Positions 12,848-25,900 of a stretch of 64,000 bases of DNA are shown one piece after another (within the stretch, counting starts at the first letter, position 1; every line of letters starts with the position of its first letter). The notes below the pieces were generated by a model, which saw only the letters and a program-made list of their open reading frames with translations, was not told where the DNA came from and ran no database searches. Position numbers and translations under genes: made by a program. Location of the stretch: the NCBI GenBank assembly GCA_013399855.1, contig VXAY01003767.1:955730-1019729 (forward strand), written 5' to 3'. The DNA is from Oxyruncus cristatus. Its lineage: Eukaryota; Chordata; Aves; Passeriformes; Cotingidae.

Positions 12848-15800
12848 CATAGCTATATGCTATAGAAAAGTATAATTTAAGACTTAAATTTTGTAAAGAA
12901 CCTAGACCATATTTTCTAAAGGGAAGAACACATTTAAAATGTGAAAATGTATAAGTACTTAGTATTTAGTGCACCTGAAACTATATTGTCTTAATAATGA
13001 CTAGAATAAACCATTAAACAGGGCTAAAATACTCTGTCTAACTATGACATAAGTGGCATAATCCCCTAAGAAGATTTTTCTCCCCAGGAGGATAAATTTT
13101 AATTGCATTTTTTGTCAGTATGAAGAATTATGGAAAATGATTTGTAGTAACAAAAGCTCCATAAACTAGTACAAGATATACATTCCCAAATGTGACTAGT
13201 GGACCAGATGCTTTGAAAGTCATAAATGAAAGAATTTCATTTCACAATTTAAAAACAGCCAACATATTATATTACTAATTAGCATATGCATCTGTTCATT
13301 AAAAGGGATTGAGTTTGCCCTATTAGTATGTTTATTCACTGAATTCTATTGAATTCTATGTGCTTAAGGTTAGGCATACAAATTTATACTTTTTCTTGAA
13401 GATCTGTTGAGGGTTTAAGTGAGCCAGGCACTCAGTAGTTTTGATAGAAGGGTTCATACCGTTACTGCTGTTAACGACAAGTCCTGGACTTATTAAAGAG
13501 AAAAGGCATGTTCTGTCTTGTTTAACTAACATTGTCTGTATTTTACTGATGGAAAGTAAAATAGGAAGGTGAACTCTGGTGGTTTTAGTCATTGTAAGCA
13601 AGGCATAAAGTGAACTACATGAGCTTCAGGGTAGCTTCTGGAGTAAATGAAGAGGAAAATACAGATGAAATGATACAGACTTCTGGTAAAGAAGGTGGGA
13701 AATCAGTTAACAAATCACTGAGAAATCAGGATGAAATGAAGAAAAAAATGAGGAAGTCAGACTTGGAATGGAAGTTCTACACTACCTTCATAAAAAGGTC
13801 ACCTTTAAAATAACATTGTTGTATTATTATTGAGGCAACTAATTTCACATTAAATAGTAGTATATTAAATTGACTCTCTAGTGTAAAGTGACAGTTTGAT
13901 TCCTATTCTTCTGTCAGCATTCTTATTCAGGACATCTTACCCATGCTAAAAAAAAGGGTCAGTCTCATGTGAATGCATAAGCAAAGGAAATTACTCCTAT
14001 TTTTGTAAGAAAAATCACATGTTCATCTATTAATATCATTGTTATCAATGTAAGGCCTACTGTCCCACCTTCAAAGCACACCTTGATGAAATTAATCCAA
14101 AATTATTTCATCTGCAGCTAGGGATAAGCTTAACAGAATGGAGACACCACAAAATAAAACCAATTTATATTATACAAATTGGTTTCTCTGCTCTAAAAGA
14201 ACACAAGAAATGGCAGGGCATTTTATTATGGGTGTGAGGGAGGAAAAGAGTTGCAACACTCAAGACTGGTTTCATACAGTTGTGCCTTTACAGAAAGACA
14301 GGTGTTAAAAGATTCTGAGGAAACACATCCTATAGATCTTAGGATTTGGGTTAGATCCTCTTGAAAAACCTGAAGAATGCAAGATTTAACCCAAAAGAAC
14401 ATTAAGTTTTAACAGCTTTGCATGCCTAGGCTCACCCACCCTTGTCAAAACAAACAAAACCAATATATAAGACATTTTCCAGCATAACAGTTGGTGCAAG
14501 TGGTCTTTGAATGCTGCTACTATAAGACCTTTAAATATCTATCACTACTTGAATAGACAGAATGGCCAGCCACTCTCAAACCATGGAGACTTTTTATTAT
14601 CCCATGCAAAATGCTTCATGCAGCCCTGTGGTCACCAAATCCATTACTCAGGAAGAACAACCTCTATCCCTCCCTGTATGGTTTCTGCAGGGCCACTGGC
14701 AATGGCCTGGAAATAATTCTACATGGAGATTCAACTTCCTATTAGATCATATGTAAAATGAAAGATACATTTCTCTTCTTGGTACTTTGCTACTCATGTG
14801 CTCAGATACGTATACCGAAGTCAACCCAGCTCTCCTTTAATTTCAGCGTGTTAAACTGATGCATTAATGATAGCGAAACAATATATAGAACCAGAACTGG
14901 ACATGAAATTGTTCTGCATAATTTTGTAAGCTTCAAGGAAAATACCCACAAACACTTGCATACAGTAGACACAGATTTCAAGAGGACTTGTCTTCTAAGA
15001 ATTAAAAGCATTGATAATGTAAGAGAGTGGCACGCCAATATGGTAAAGAAATTGTTCAAAGGCCTTTCTGACATAAAACTCTGAAGCTGGTTTATCTAAA
15101 AGCCAGGAAATGCTTGAGATCTCAATATTCCTCAGGTTAAAAGCAAGCAAACATTAAATCCAAGAGCACAAGTGCATTGCACAAATTAACATACTTCAGT
15201 CAGTCTTAAACCCATATAATTCAATTTCTCACAGTGTTATTTAGTAAGTTCTTAGGTTCAGTTTTCTGTGAGAAGCTAACCACACATGTTCCCATTTTTG
15301 ATGGGAAGATTAAAGACAGCATAACACAAGGAAGGAAAATCCTATCTTACATAAGATAGAAAATGGCTTAAACCTGACAGATTGAAATCAAGATCTTCCT
15401 TTTTATATTGGGATCTGACTCTAAGCCACCAATACTGTCATTCCAGAGGTTATCTCTCAACAGAAGTCTTGAGAAACACTGCAGAAACACGCATGGAAGA
15501 AGCTTCTGCATAGCACATAGTATAATAATTTCAAATCAGTATGACACCTTGCTGTTCACTGACTGGCAATTCAGAAGTGCTTTAGATAGGTAAAGTCCTC
15601 ACTACGGGGCTTATGCATGATCTTCTATGCAGAGCTGCAGAGACGCATCTTAGAGAATTTTTCAAATCTATTAAATTGGACTTGACAATTTGCCTAAAGT
15701 AATTTTGGTGAAATTAAATATATTTCTTTACTTGATTCTTGCTCCTTTCTCACCTCTCTCATCATCTAGATACATAGCTATTATAGTAAGTAACTTCAGA

Positions 15801-16061
15801 ATTTAGACAAAAATATCAGGCAACAACTGTTTCTAGTGAAAGTCATTCACACAGGTACTTTCTCTTTTATCTTTGCAACAACAAATTATTGGTTTTGTTT
15901 AACTTGATTACAACATTGAGTTGTAAATGTCAAACATTGTCCTTTAATTACTACAATTATTTATGCTTTTGTTAGAATTTGTAGAAAACAACTGAAAGAA
16001 GTGTTCATTTAATAAATCAGCATTTCATTCAGGTATGAAAAGCCACAGACTACAAGGTAAA

Positions 16062-16199
16062 GGCTAGCTGAGTTGGTTAGCGCATGGTGCTAAGAACACC
16101 AAAGTTATGGGTTTGATCCCTGTATGGGTTATTCACTAAAGAGCTGAACTCATTGATCCTTGTGGATCCCTTCCAAGTCAGAATATTCTGTGATTCTGT
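16062..16199 (+). mobile_element. tRNA-Ile-derived SINE with CR1-like tail (TguSINE-like)
   Basis: The 5' half resembles a tRNA-Ile gene: an A box (TAGCTGAGTTGG), the anticodon-arm stretch ggtgctaagaacacca (AAG where an AAT anticodon would sit) and a B box close to consensus (GGTTTGATCCC). The 3' half (about 16150-16199) matches the end of avian CR1 LINEs, with a cccttccaa step and a closing attctgtgattctgt. This fusion is the architecture of TguSINE1, a passerine family thought to be mobilised by CR1. The 5' end seems to lack a few bases of the acceptor and D-stem region. No target-site duplication is obvious, as is usual for CR1-mobilised elements. It is not a working tRNA gene, because the acceptor stem is not preserved. 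Confidence 0.85.
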
Positions 16200-16990
16200 A
16201 AAAGGATAAAAGTATTTTTACATTCACTAGTAGAAACGCATGTTCAGTTACGAACAAACTTTCCAACAACTGTTATCGATAACTATTCACCTGATTTACC
16301 TTAAATTAAGATACGAAATCTGTTTAGCAACTTAATTTAGGAGGGAGGACTACAAAGATAAACATACTTACACAGTATTTGAACTGGTGTGCAAAACAGT
16401 GTATGTTTTGAGTAAGTCTGCACTTACAAATCTTCTCAAAACTGGGTAGGCCTTTAATGTTGTGTTCAGTGAACCTCCTGCTTGATTTCCAGTGTAACAT
16501 CACTGAATAAACACACAGTCAAAAAAATTAAGAAATACATAGTGAATTTTATTGACCAGCCACATTAGCTACACGAGAGGACACTGATTCTGAATAAAGG
16601 TCTTGGCATTCTTTCACTATGCATGGGTTGTAATCTCACTCAGCACTTAGCTGTGCATCAGTTCTACCTCGTGGAAGCTCCTTATTCAGTTTTAATCTAA
16701 TACTGATGATTATTACCAAAAGGGCAGGCAGAAAAAAAAAGATTGAAAAAGATTACTCTCATCACAGGTGAGACAAGAATCACACAGCAGCAAATCAACC
16801 CATGTGATTTCCAGGTGGCCATCAAGGCTTTTATATGTTTGAATGGAGAAACTATTTAGCAAAAACTGTCCAAAGAGAGGAAACACATTTGAACTCTAAT
16901 GCTGCTAAGAAAGCAGCATGTGAAAGTTTCGCATGGACTGCTAAGCTCTGCAGACCAACAGTCCCACTGAGACTGCAAGAGCTGATACGC
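16200..16990. other. Noncoding DNA, nothing recognised
   Basis: Mixed AT-rich sequence with no exon, repeat family or RNA gene that I recognise. The minus-strand frame at 16852-17103 (83 codons) has no known motif. Confidence 0.55.
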
Positions 16991-17400
16991 TCATGACACC
17001 GAGCACCTGTTAGAAGGAAAAGGCCACGGGCACACACAAACATTAACAAGACGTTGTACAACTCGTGCCATCCAAGAAATCTGTGGCTGGTACATGTAGA
17101 CAAAGACTACAGTATCATTTACAGCCCTGATGAGTGAACAGGCCCCCTAAAGCTCTTGCTCAACACCTACCTAGAAGCCCCTCCTGGCACACCTGCACAG
17201 CCGTCTGCTTCTGGGTAGACAGCCACATTGACTTTCCACCACTCCTCCTGCTAAGTAATTGTAAGCAAGTATGTGAGTAAACTGTGTGAGAAAATAAGTA
17301 AACTGCTGTGTGAATTGTTATCTGCGATTAACAATAATGGTTTGATTTAGCTAATAATTATGAATAAAAGGTGTCCCAAGCAATACTCGTCATGATTTGT
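16990..17400 (+). other. Possible decayed LTR-like block
   Basis: A C-rich portion (about 17140-17250) is followed by an AT-rich portion with an imperfect internal duplication of a gtaaactg...gtgtga unit (about 17275 and 17302) and then an AATAAA signal at about 17364. C-rich then A/T-rich with a polyadenylation signal is how many avian LTRs look. No TG...CA ends or target-site duplication could be placed, so this is a weak call. Confidence 0.2.
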
Positions 17401-17696
17401 GTATCACCTCAACTGTTTCTTCTGCTAGGAAAAAGAGAATTTACAACACTGACAAAGATGTAGTATGACAACTGTTTGTGGAGATGGAACCAAGAGAAAC
17501 AAGATCTTAATTGTCTACAGTTTTCTAGGCCTCCAGAAGAGAACATATTAGCTAAGAGCAAAGCTCAAACAGTGTGCTGGCATTCATTGAGCTCCAAAAA
17601 AAATGCAATTTCTCCAACTGCCAGCATCCTGTGACCTTGATCAGAAATTAAACCCTTGCAGACACAAGATTTCCACTAAAGAAAAGGTGAAGAACA

Positions 17697-17962
17697 GAGG
17701 TAACTAGGGACAGAGCAAGAGGAAATGGCCTCATGTTGTGCCAGGGAAGGTTCAGGTTGGACATCAGGAAGAATTTCTTCACTGAAAGGGTGGTTAACCA
17801 TTGGAATGGGCTGCCCAGGAAAGTGGTGGAATCACCATCCCTCAAAATGTTCAAGAAATGACTGAACACGGCACTTGTTGCTATAGTTTAGTTCATATGG
17901 TAGTGTTTGGTCAAAGGTTGGACTCAATGATCTTGGAGGTCTTTTCCAATCCTAACTATTAC
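17697..17962 (+). mobile_element. CR1 LINE 3' fragment (ORF2 C-terminus plus 3' UTR)
   Basis: A plus-strand 5'-truncated CR1. The frame reads through the conserved CR1 ORF2 C-terminal signature ([11 protein letters not shown], then HWNGLP and VVESPSL) and reaches a stop at a codon where intact copies continue. The 3' UTR follows with the CR1 hallmark ggttggactcaatgatcttgg and ttttccaatcc. The terminal octamer repeat is eroded. The element is dead: it lacks the endonuclease and the reverse-transcriptase catalytic core. Confidence 0.92.
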
Positions 17963-19009
17963 ATGCATATATAAAATGAAAGGAGATTATGTTGACAGAA
18001 GTTGCTTTTGTGGGGCAAACAGCAGAAAAGTAATTTTTCAGAGTTTTGATTACTGGAATTGAAATAAGCTGCTGACTCAACAGCACTGGCAGCAGATGCG
18101 TAAGCCAGAAAAAGGTTCAGGGAGTTTGAGAGAGTAAAACACAAACTGTATCTGCTTATTTTCTATTATTCATCACAGATGGCTGCTGAATTGCCTTAAA
18201 GTAGGTAGTAAAGGGCCAACCAAAAACTGGAACTAAAACATGAACGTATCTTCCCTACTCTTTGCCTTTTATGTTTATCCTGGCCACATATGATTAGCAT
18301 CACAGAACTGGATGATCCCAGGCTTGCCTTATCTTCTTTGAAAACAAGATCTGACATCATGTACTTAGCTATGTTTTCAAATGTGAGCAGTCAAGGGCCT
18401 GAAATTTCACAGTTCATTTTTTTTCCAGTCACAGCAATAACACATTATTAACCCCTGCAGTTGCAAGAAATTAAATTGAAAAGGTAGATCTAGCCAAACA
18501 TTTAAAATTTAAACCACTGTATTGCAGCGTGTAGTTTATCTATTGTTGTGTTTGTACGTGACATTATACTAACATGGAAATAAACAGCCCCACAGTAAGA
18601 AATCAGATAGGACCTTTTCTCCAGTATTAAAATCCTTCCTACACAAGACTAGCAACTATTGTGGGCTAAAACTCTGATTATAACAAGTGCAACATGCTAG
18701 AAACTACGAGATGCAGTTTTAACTACAGAAGTTATGTTCCTTTATTTCTCATTTAGAAAATATTTTCCATACATTATATTGACTGTCTCTAAAGTTTCCT
18801 TCATTTGCTCATTCCAACTGTTTACTTCTGTTTTCATCACATGTATTTTCTGCTTGTCCAGCACCATCTGAAATCTCTCTCCAGAGCAGAGACAATGTGT
18901 TGTGAAAGAGAGTGAATCAAGTTAATAGCCACCCCTGCTGCATTTATGATGCATCAAAGAGTTGTAAGGGGAAAATGCAACTATGGAAAGAAACTGTTTC
19001 TTCATTTTA

Positions 19010-19084
19010 GTTTTTTTTTTGTTGTTGGTTTTGGTTTGGTTTGGTTTGGGGGTTTTTTTGTTTGTTTGGTTGGTTGGGTTTTTT
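19010..19084. repeat. G/T-only low-complexity tract
   Basis: Seventy-five consecutive bases are G or T only, with GGTTT and GTTT steps. It is the complementary-strand equivalent of the A/C tracts elsewhere in the window. Confidence 0.9.
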
Positions 19085-19920
19085 AATTTTCTTTTCTTCT
19101 TCCTGGGTTTCATGCCTTTGTCCACAGAAAGTTTGGAGAAATTCTCTAGGGATAGTAGGACTTCTATCTGCTTAAGTCATATCAGATGCCTGCCCTAGAA
19201 CTGTACATGGTAGAAATGAACATAAGTTATCACTGATTCTATTTGCCTTTAACAAATGACAGCAGTAAATAAAAAAATACGCTGGACAAGCACTCAAAGG
19301 AAAAATTTTTAAAGGAACTGAGGAACCAACTGGAATAGAGGCATGAAAATATAAATGGTTTCATTCTTACTAAATTCTTTTTAATTATTATATTCAGATT
19401 ACACTTCTTAGTGTATTGTTTTTTAAAGTACAAAATTCTCTTTGGTTCGAGGTATTTTCCTGCAACATATTCAAAATAAGTGAGCTCAAGCTGCCCTATG
19501 TCTGATTTTGTCAATCACAGGAGTACAACACAGGAGTGCAATCAGCACCTGAAATATATACATTGGATGTGTTATCTCTGAGGTTTTTTCGTAATTTTTA
19601 TGGAAAAAGAATGAAGAAAAAAAAAAAGCTATGAAGAACCTCCTTCATCTGCAAGTATCTTAATTACTTACTCAAATCACTCAACTGCCCTCAATCAAAT
19701 GCAACACCATGACCAGAACATGACAGTGGCTTGGTAGAGCCCTCTACTGATTAAAGAGAATAAAATTAAACTATGTATTTCACTCCTGATTTCAGAGTAG
19801 ACAAAAAACAATTCTATAAGTAGCATATCATTACTGACAAAGTCAATTTTCTATTTAAAACTTGTTTATTCCTGGTAAAGCAAGTTCTGGACAGATGAAG
19901 CATAACAACAGGCCAAATTG

Positions 19921-19955
19921 TAGAATTATTATTTAGAATTATTATTTTAGAATAT
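19921..19955. repeat. Short AT tandem repeat
   Basis: The unit tagaattattatt occurs twice in tandem, followed by a third partial copy. Confidence 0.75.
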
Positions 19956-22900
19956 TGAGCAAACAATATTGTGTACTAATATACAATTTTAATGTGCATT
20001 AACATATAAATTTTATGTTCCACAAGTTTGATTTGCTATTAACACTGAATATTGGAATCATCATCTCTGTCAGCATAGTGGCAGGCAGAGAAAATAACAT
20101 CATGTCCATGCTAATATATATTACAGGAAGATAAAAACAGATAATATTTTCTTTTTCTAAAACCTGTTGTCCACATTTTAATTCTGTATCACAATATATA
20201 AGGGGAAGAAGGTATCAAAGAAGACAAGAATTGGAATAGGAGATGAAACATAAGACCATTAACTATGGTCTATAGTAAAGCACTATACAGTAGAGTTGCC
20301 ATATGTGTAACTTACCTCATAAAGTTCATGCAGTAAATATTATTTTAGAATTACTGTTAGAAAATTAAACATAGAACTAAATCATAGTACTGTGAACACT
20401 CACATCCAGATTAAATGGTTAGGAAATACAAGAGTTAATATTTCCACATCAGTGTTACCTAGTTCAAGAACACAGTAGTTTGTTTTCCACTTAGTCTTAT
20501 TAAAAATTTATTATTTCATATTTTTCTGTTTCACACTTCAATGAAGTGAAAGGAAAAGGCAGAGGAAAGAGTTCATGACTTTGCTGTCACTACTGTTTCA
20601 CTGAAGACCCTTTCCCATGTTAACAGAGTAAACAGATACGTTTTGGTAACTGTTTCTTGGCAACAGGAAGGAAAGTAAGTGACATCTTTTCTTTCCCTTT
20701 GTTTTGTTTTGTTTTTTAACACCACAATGAAGCATACAGCTTTGGAGTTAAATGGACCATGGACCTGTGGTAATGCAAATTATTATTCTGCATTTTCCAT
20801 AAATCCTCTTGGAAATACTTTGCTGTTCAAATTTCAGTAACATTAATAGGATTTAGATACATTTTGCTGCATCTGTGGGTAACAGAGCAATAGTAGAAAA
20901 CAGATTCCGAATAAGATTGCCTAAAGAACAAAGCGCTAGCCATTGCATGGATATTTACACGAGTTTGCCAAACAGCCTGGCAGGAAGGTAATTCTTGTGA
21001 GCCAGAACTGCAAACCTCCAAGATTTTTAAAAGTGGAGAGAGAGATACAGCCCTTCTTGATTTGGACTTGGAATGCCTCTCACATCTACGTAGATTAGTT
21101 TTGTTTAACCATGATAGGCTTATTTTATCTATAACTACGGAACAATATGGGCTACTACAGAAGTTGCAGAGACCTGAGGAAACTCAAAACCAACCACTTG
21201 GCTGTATTTTAAAAAGCTGTCCTGTCACTTATCTGAAACACTACGTAATACAACATCTAATATTTTACACTGTCATGGATCCACATGGAATTACAACTTA
21301 CTTAACTGAACACCGTTTGAAACAAAATTGACTGAGAAGAAAATCTGCAATCATAATTAGGGTGTGTTTGACGTAATTTCCATTTAAACTGCAGAAAAAC
21401 TTAATATAATGGTAATTACTATTAGTTTTCTTAGTACACTTGATGAACTTGCCCTGTTTCTCATCTTCTAAACATTAATAAATATTAGATTAGAGCACTG
21501 TGTTAAAGTATTTTACTATCTGCTCCTTTATACACATTCAGAAATACATTTTATGAACTCTGTGACCTGATGTAATATGGCTTAGAGAATACACTCAAAA
21601 TACAATATGTCCAGTAACTAAAGAGATCTTAATCATATGCAAGCAAAAATACCTTTGAATAGTGTCACTTATTTTTCAAACATGAAGATAAAAACTCATT
21701 TAGAATTTACAAGAGCATCTATTTTTCACTCAGCCGGTATCTTACATTTTCCTCTGCTCTAAACTAAGCATGCAGTATATGAAAAACATGCCAAGACACA
21801 AAAAACTGGCACTTCCAGAGTGATATGTTTTTAAGTACAAAACACATTTCCATTTATTTTTTCCTTTTAGCTTTTGGGACATAAACAGCCATATAACAAC
21901 ATTACTTGGTATTTTTATTACTACTACATAAACTCAAATACATACAACAATGTTTTTTAACATAATAGTTCAGGAATGAAACAGCAGGTTAGTAGCTTAA
22001 AAGGCTGCTGTATTACAGTGTAATCATACCACATTCAAAATGAAATGAGAGGCTATCTCTGTTCAAGAACTAAGTGTACCAAGGTTTAAATAAAGTGGTC
22101 CTCATCCATTCATCAGACAGCAAAGCTTTTGTCATATTCAGCAACCTAAATGAAATGACAGTTTGGTGAATAAATTTTGATGCCAAATTTTAATAATAGG
22201 AAGATAAAATTATTTATGTAGATAAACTTAGATTTGTGAGCACAACTGGCATTTCTTTTTTCCTTTACCCAATTGAATCCCAGATCTCCCAATGTCATGC
22301 AAATCTAATAGCTGAACGTAGTCTTCTCCAGGAAGAAAAAAAATAATTATATTTAAGAGTCAATGTAAATCGGTGAGGTGAACACACAGCTATCACTTCA
22401 ACTGTAGGCTTATATTAGTACTAGCTGTGTGATATAGAACTCAGAAAAGTTTTTCCTGTTCTTCTGCTCAAACAAAGGCCTTTCTTTACTCTCAAAAGAA
22501 AAACTTAATGATGCCACGTGCTGAAATACCTCATCGTCAGTTGGTGCTTCAGAAAAGCCTGCTGTTTGTCCTCACACTCTTCACGCAAATGTGACTGTTT
22601 CTCTCTAGTTAACAAATTCGAGTTTGCATTAAACCTTATCAGTAAACATGGCAGTACTGCAAAATCAGCAATTAAGGCCTCAATAGCTTCCACCAATTAG
22701 AGCTGTTGTGTGCCAAGAGCTACAGCAGAGACAGATTGTGCGCCGGGTTTATTAACTCATTCTTTTTGCTGTGGAACAGCTAAGTGCCTCTTTTCTGGCC
22801 ACATTAAAGTACATATAGTTGTTTTACAGTGACATACGCCTCTGCCTTAAAAACAAAACAAACCCCCCAGAAGGCTGCAAATTTTTCGTTTGGGAGCTTT

Positions 22901-25900
22901 CATATCTATACCAAAGCAACTGCTATCTCTTTAAGGGAAATGCAATCTAGCATTGGTATACCTGTTGCTATGCAGACAGCAATTCCTTTATTGGTTTCAG
23001 CTTTGAACCATCTAAACAAAATTGTTTTCCACTTCTGTTTGTACCCTCATCCTCCCATTTCAGTGCTTTCCCAGATCCCCAGAAAAACTGCACAATACAA
23101 ATAATCTGATGGGGACTTCATTCACATGAGCGACCATTTCTTCATCAGGTTTGGGGGGAGAAGGGAACTTACAATCAAGCTCTAGAAACCCATTTGCATA
23201 TACATGATGGCAAAAATGGACAATAAATTTAGATGGAGAGAAATCTTTCAGTGAAAAAAAATACCAAGAGACTTTGAAGGATAGCTTTAACATTTCAGAT
23301 GTTGGAGTGTAAGCTCTTTCAGGCAGGGACCACAATGCTATTAGGCATTTCTATTCTTCCCAGCACAGTTCGACAATGATTAATTTGCACTGCAGCACTA
23401 GAAATCATGAACAATTATAAACTGTGGTTTTCCAAAGTGCTGCATTCCTTCAGCACCTTTTTTATTTAAATGCAGATAAAGAGGCAGGCCTACAAGAAAC
23501 CATATTATCAAAGTGAAGATTTCTTTCAGCAAGAGAACATGCATTTAAGTCTAAATGTTAGAAAATGTCATTCACTGCATCTGTCAGAATAACTAGAATG
23601 CAATATTCACAGCAATTCACATAACAGAGTCCATTTAATATGATCATTAATATTTCAGACTTATTTTGAAACTGAAGAAAAAATGAGAAACCAAGATGCA
23701 TATGTAACAAAATTTATATTTCATGAACCTTAATTGCTGTAACTAGGGCACAGGGATTAAAGGCCTATGCCTAAGGCATCTGGTCTTGAGGACTGAATAT
23801 TACACAAGCATTTCAATTTTTGGTTTCAAAAACTAAGTTTTTTAACCCTCCTGGTACTAAAGAAAAGCTGAAACATGAAATCTGAACAAATCTCATTAAC
23901 ATGAGATGCATTCTTAAAACTACTTATTTACCTAGAAAAAGAATTTTCATGATGAGGAACTGCTCTGTTCAGCTTAGTCTTTAACAGCATTTTCTGGGAT
24001 TGATAGAATTTTATGAAATTGCTGTAACAAAGGACTGAATGAAATTTGATCAAAACATTTACTGCTATGGTGAGCCCTTTGGCTGGTGTGTGACACCTGA
24101 AAACATACTTTCAGTGATACTTGCACAATCAGATGTGCCTAATGTAGATTTGGCCCTCTTTAACAGAGGTCTTCCCTCTGTATTTGTATATAAATTCATT
24201 GCAATCCCAACTTAATGAACAAAAACTAGTGACAAAAATTAAGAATCTCTTGGTAATTATGTATTGCTGGTGGAGCTTCCATTCTCACTATTTTCGTCAT
24301 GATCATCTTAACAGCGATGCAGTCAGCTATGCTTTGTTTTATAGTTCTCTAAAGTTAATTTCAAAGGGTGTCAGCAGCATTCCTCATTTCAAATCCCCTG
24401 GTTTAACTCAGTTCATCTATTGTGCATTCAGCTCACTCATGAGCATTAGTGCGAGTGCACTGTGGCACTACTGTGGGTAAGCTCAGGTCAATGAAAATCA
24501 ATATAATTTACAACTTTTTACATTTTCCTAGACTTAAAAGCCTGACATGTGCTGAAGGAGACTGTATTTCTTCATATGCTTTCCTAAGGATATGTAGATA
24601 TTTGGCCCATTATTTCAACACCTTTTAATCAGTACAAGTAAATCAATTAAGTATATTGGGAAGTGTATCTGTTTGTTTAAATGAGAACGGGTATTCATTC
24701 TTTCTAGTAACTTCCAAGTTACAGAAAGGAAAAGTGTTGGTTTTGCTATTGGAAGATCAATATTCATCTACATCCTGGTTTAGGAAATGTTTCTGGTAAG
24801 TCAAAGATGGGGAAAAAAAAAAAAGGCTTCCGAGGAATCGAACAAGAGGCATCACCTCACTACAGTTTTACATTTAATTTTGTTCAGATTGTAGCGGAGG
24901 ATATATTCATCTTGAATTTCTTTTTAGGTGAAATTACTATAAGCCACAAAATAACATTTGACAGAAACACGGCAGAAATGACTCATTCATCATTTCAGAG
25001 GAGAAAGGAAAAAAAAAATCTAGGCAAAAATTATTTTCTGACATCAAGAATTCTGGAAAATACACCTCCAAACCCATTTAGAAATGTATTTAACCTCTGG
25101 GTTCTCTTGGGACACAAACTACATTATGTTATGATCATGTCGAAATTATGTCAAAAATATTTACAAGTAACATTTACTTTTCTATTTTCTCCTTCAGTTC
25201 GAAAAATCCCAAAGCAATACATCTAAACACTGTAGGTATATTATTGTATAAAAGCTGCTAGAGCAACATTTATCCTCAAATAAGTACACTGTGAGGTCCA
25301 CTAGTATAAATTTTCCTCTCACTGTACACAAATCTCATCTAAATCTATTCCATTGCTTCTCCACAGATTCCTCCTTAGATCTCACTGTGAGGATTCCGTT
25401 TTCAAACCACCTCGACACCTAATTCTGATAGTTTGACCAATGTTCTCTACCAGCTGCTAAACTGTTACCATTAGTTAAAGCTCTCTTTCACAATTTGTAA
25501 GCACTATCTTCATCCCAAATGATTAGGAAGTGTCTGAAAATACTCTACAGGCATTCAGACCTAATTCTTCAAAATAACCTGAAATCTTCTGAAATGGCCA
25601 TGATCTGGTAATATCTTGTTTGGCCTTCGGGTCTTGGACAAGTCCTACAACATGCAATAGCTTATATTCTAGAAATAAAGTCTTTGTATTAACATATCTA
25701 CTTTATTTTTAAAAAACTGCAGCGTTCTTCTTTATTAAGAACTCTGGGACCATAAAAATAATTCCATTCCTGTTTTTCTGCAATGACATCAGGTTAGAGC
25801 TCTGTTTCCTTTCTTTTGGTCCTTATTCCTTTTGCTACATTTTTAATATTTATATATTTAATACATCACACATCATTATTGGGAATAAAAGCTGTCAGAG

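Larger units (their letters stand above)
6481..16061. other. AT-rich noncoding DNA, no recognisable gene
   Basis: Open frames stay below about 130 codons, and the longest pair (near 9.4-9.9 kb) are opposite-strand shadows of each other. No CR1, SINE or structural RNA was recognised. Simple sequence occurs at 8519-8552 (A-rich with AAAC steps), 12085-12217 (A/C-rich) and 12793-12847 (a short direct repeat). Confidence 0.6.

Noticed and set aside
16062..16135. Functional tRNA-Ile gene
   Set aside because: The acceptor stem is not intact, the anticodon is altered and the sequence continues into a CR1-like tail, so it is a SINE head.
17648..17869. 73-codon minus-strand frame
   Set aside because: It is the antisense shadow of a plus-strand CR1 fragment.
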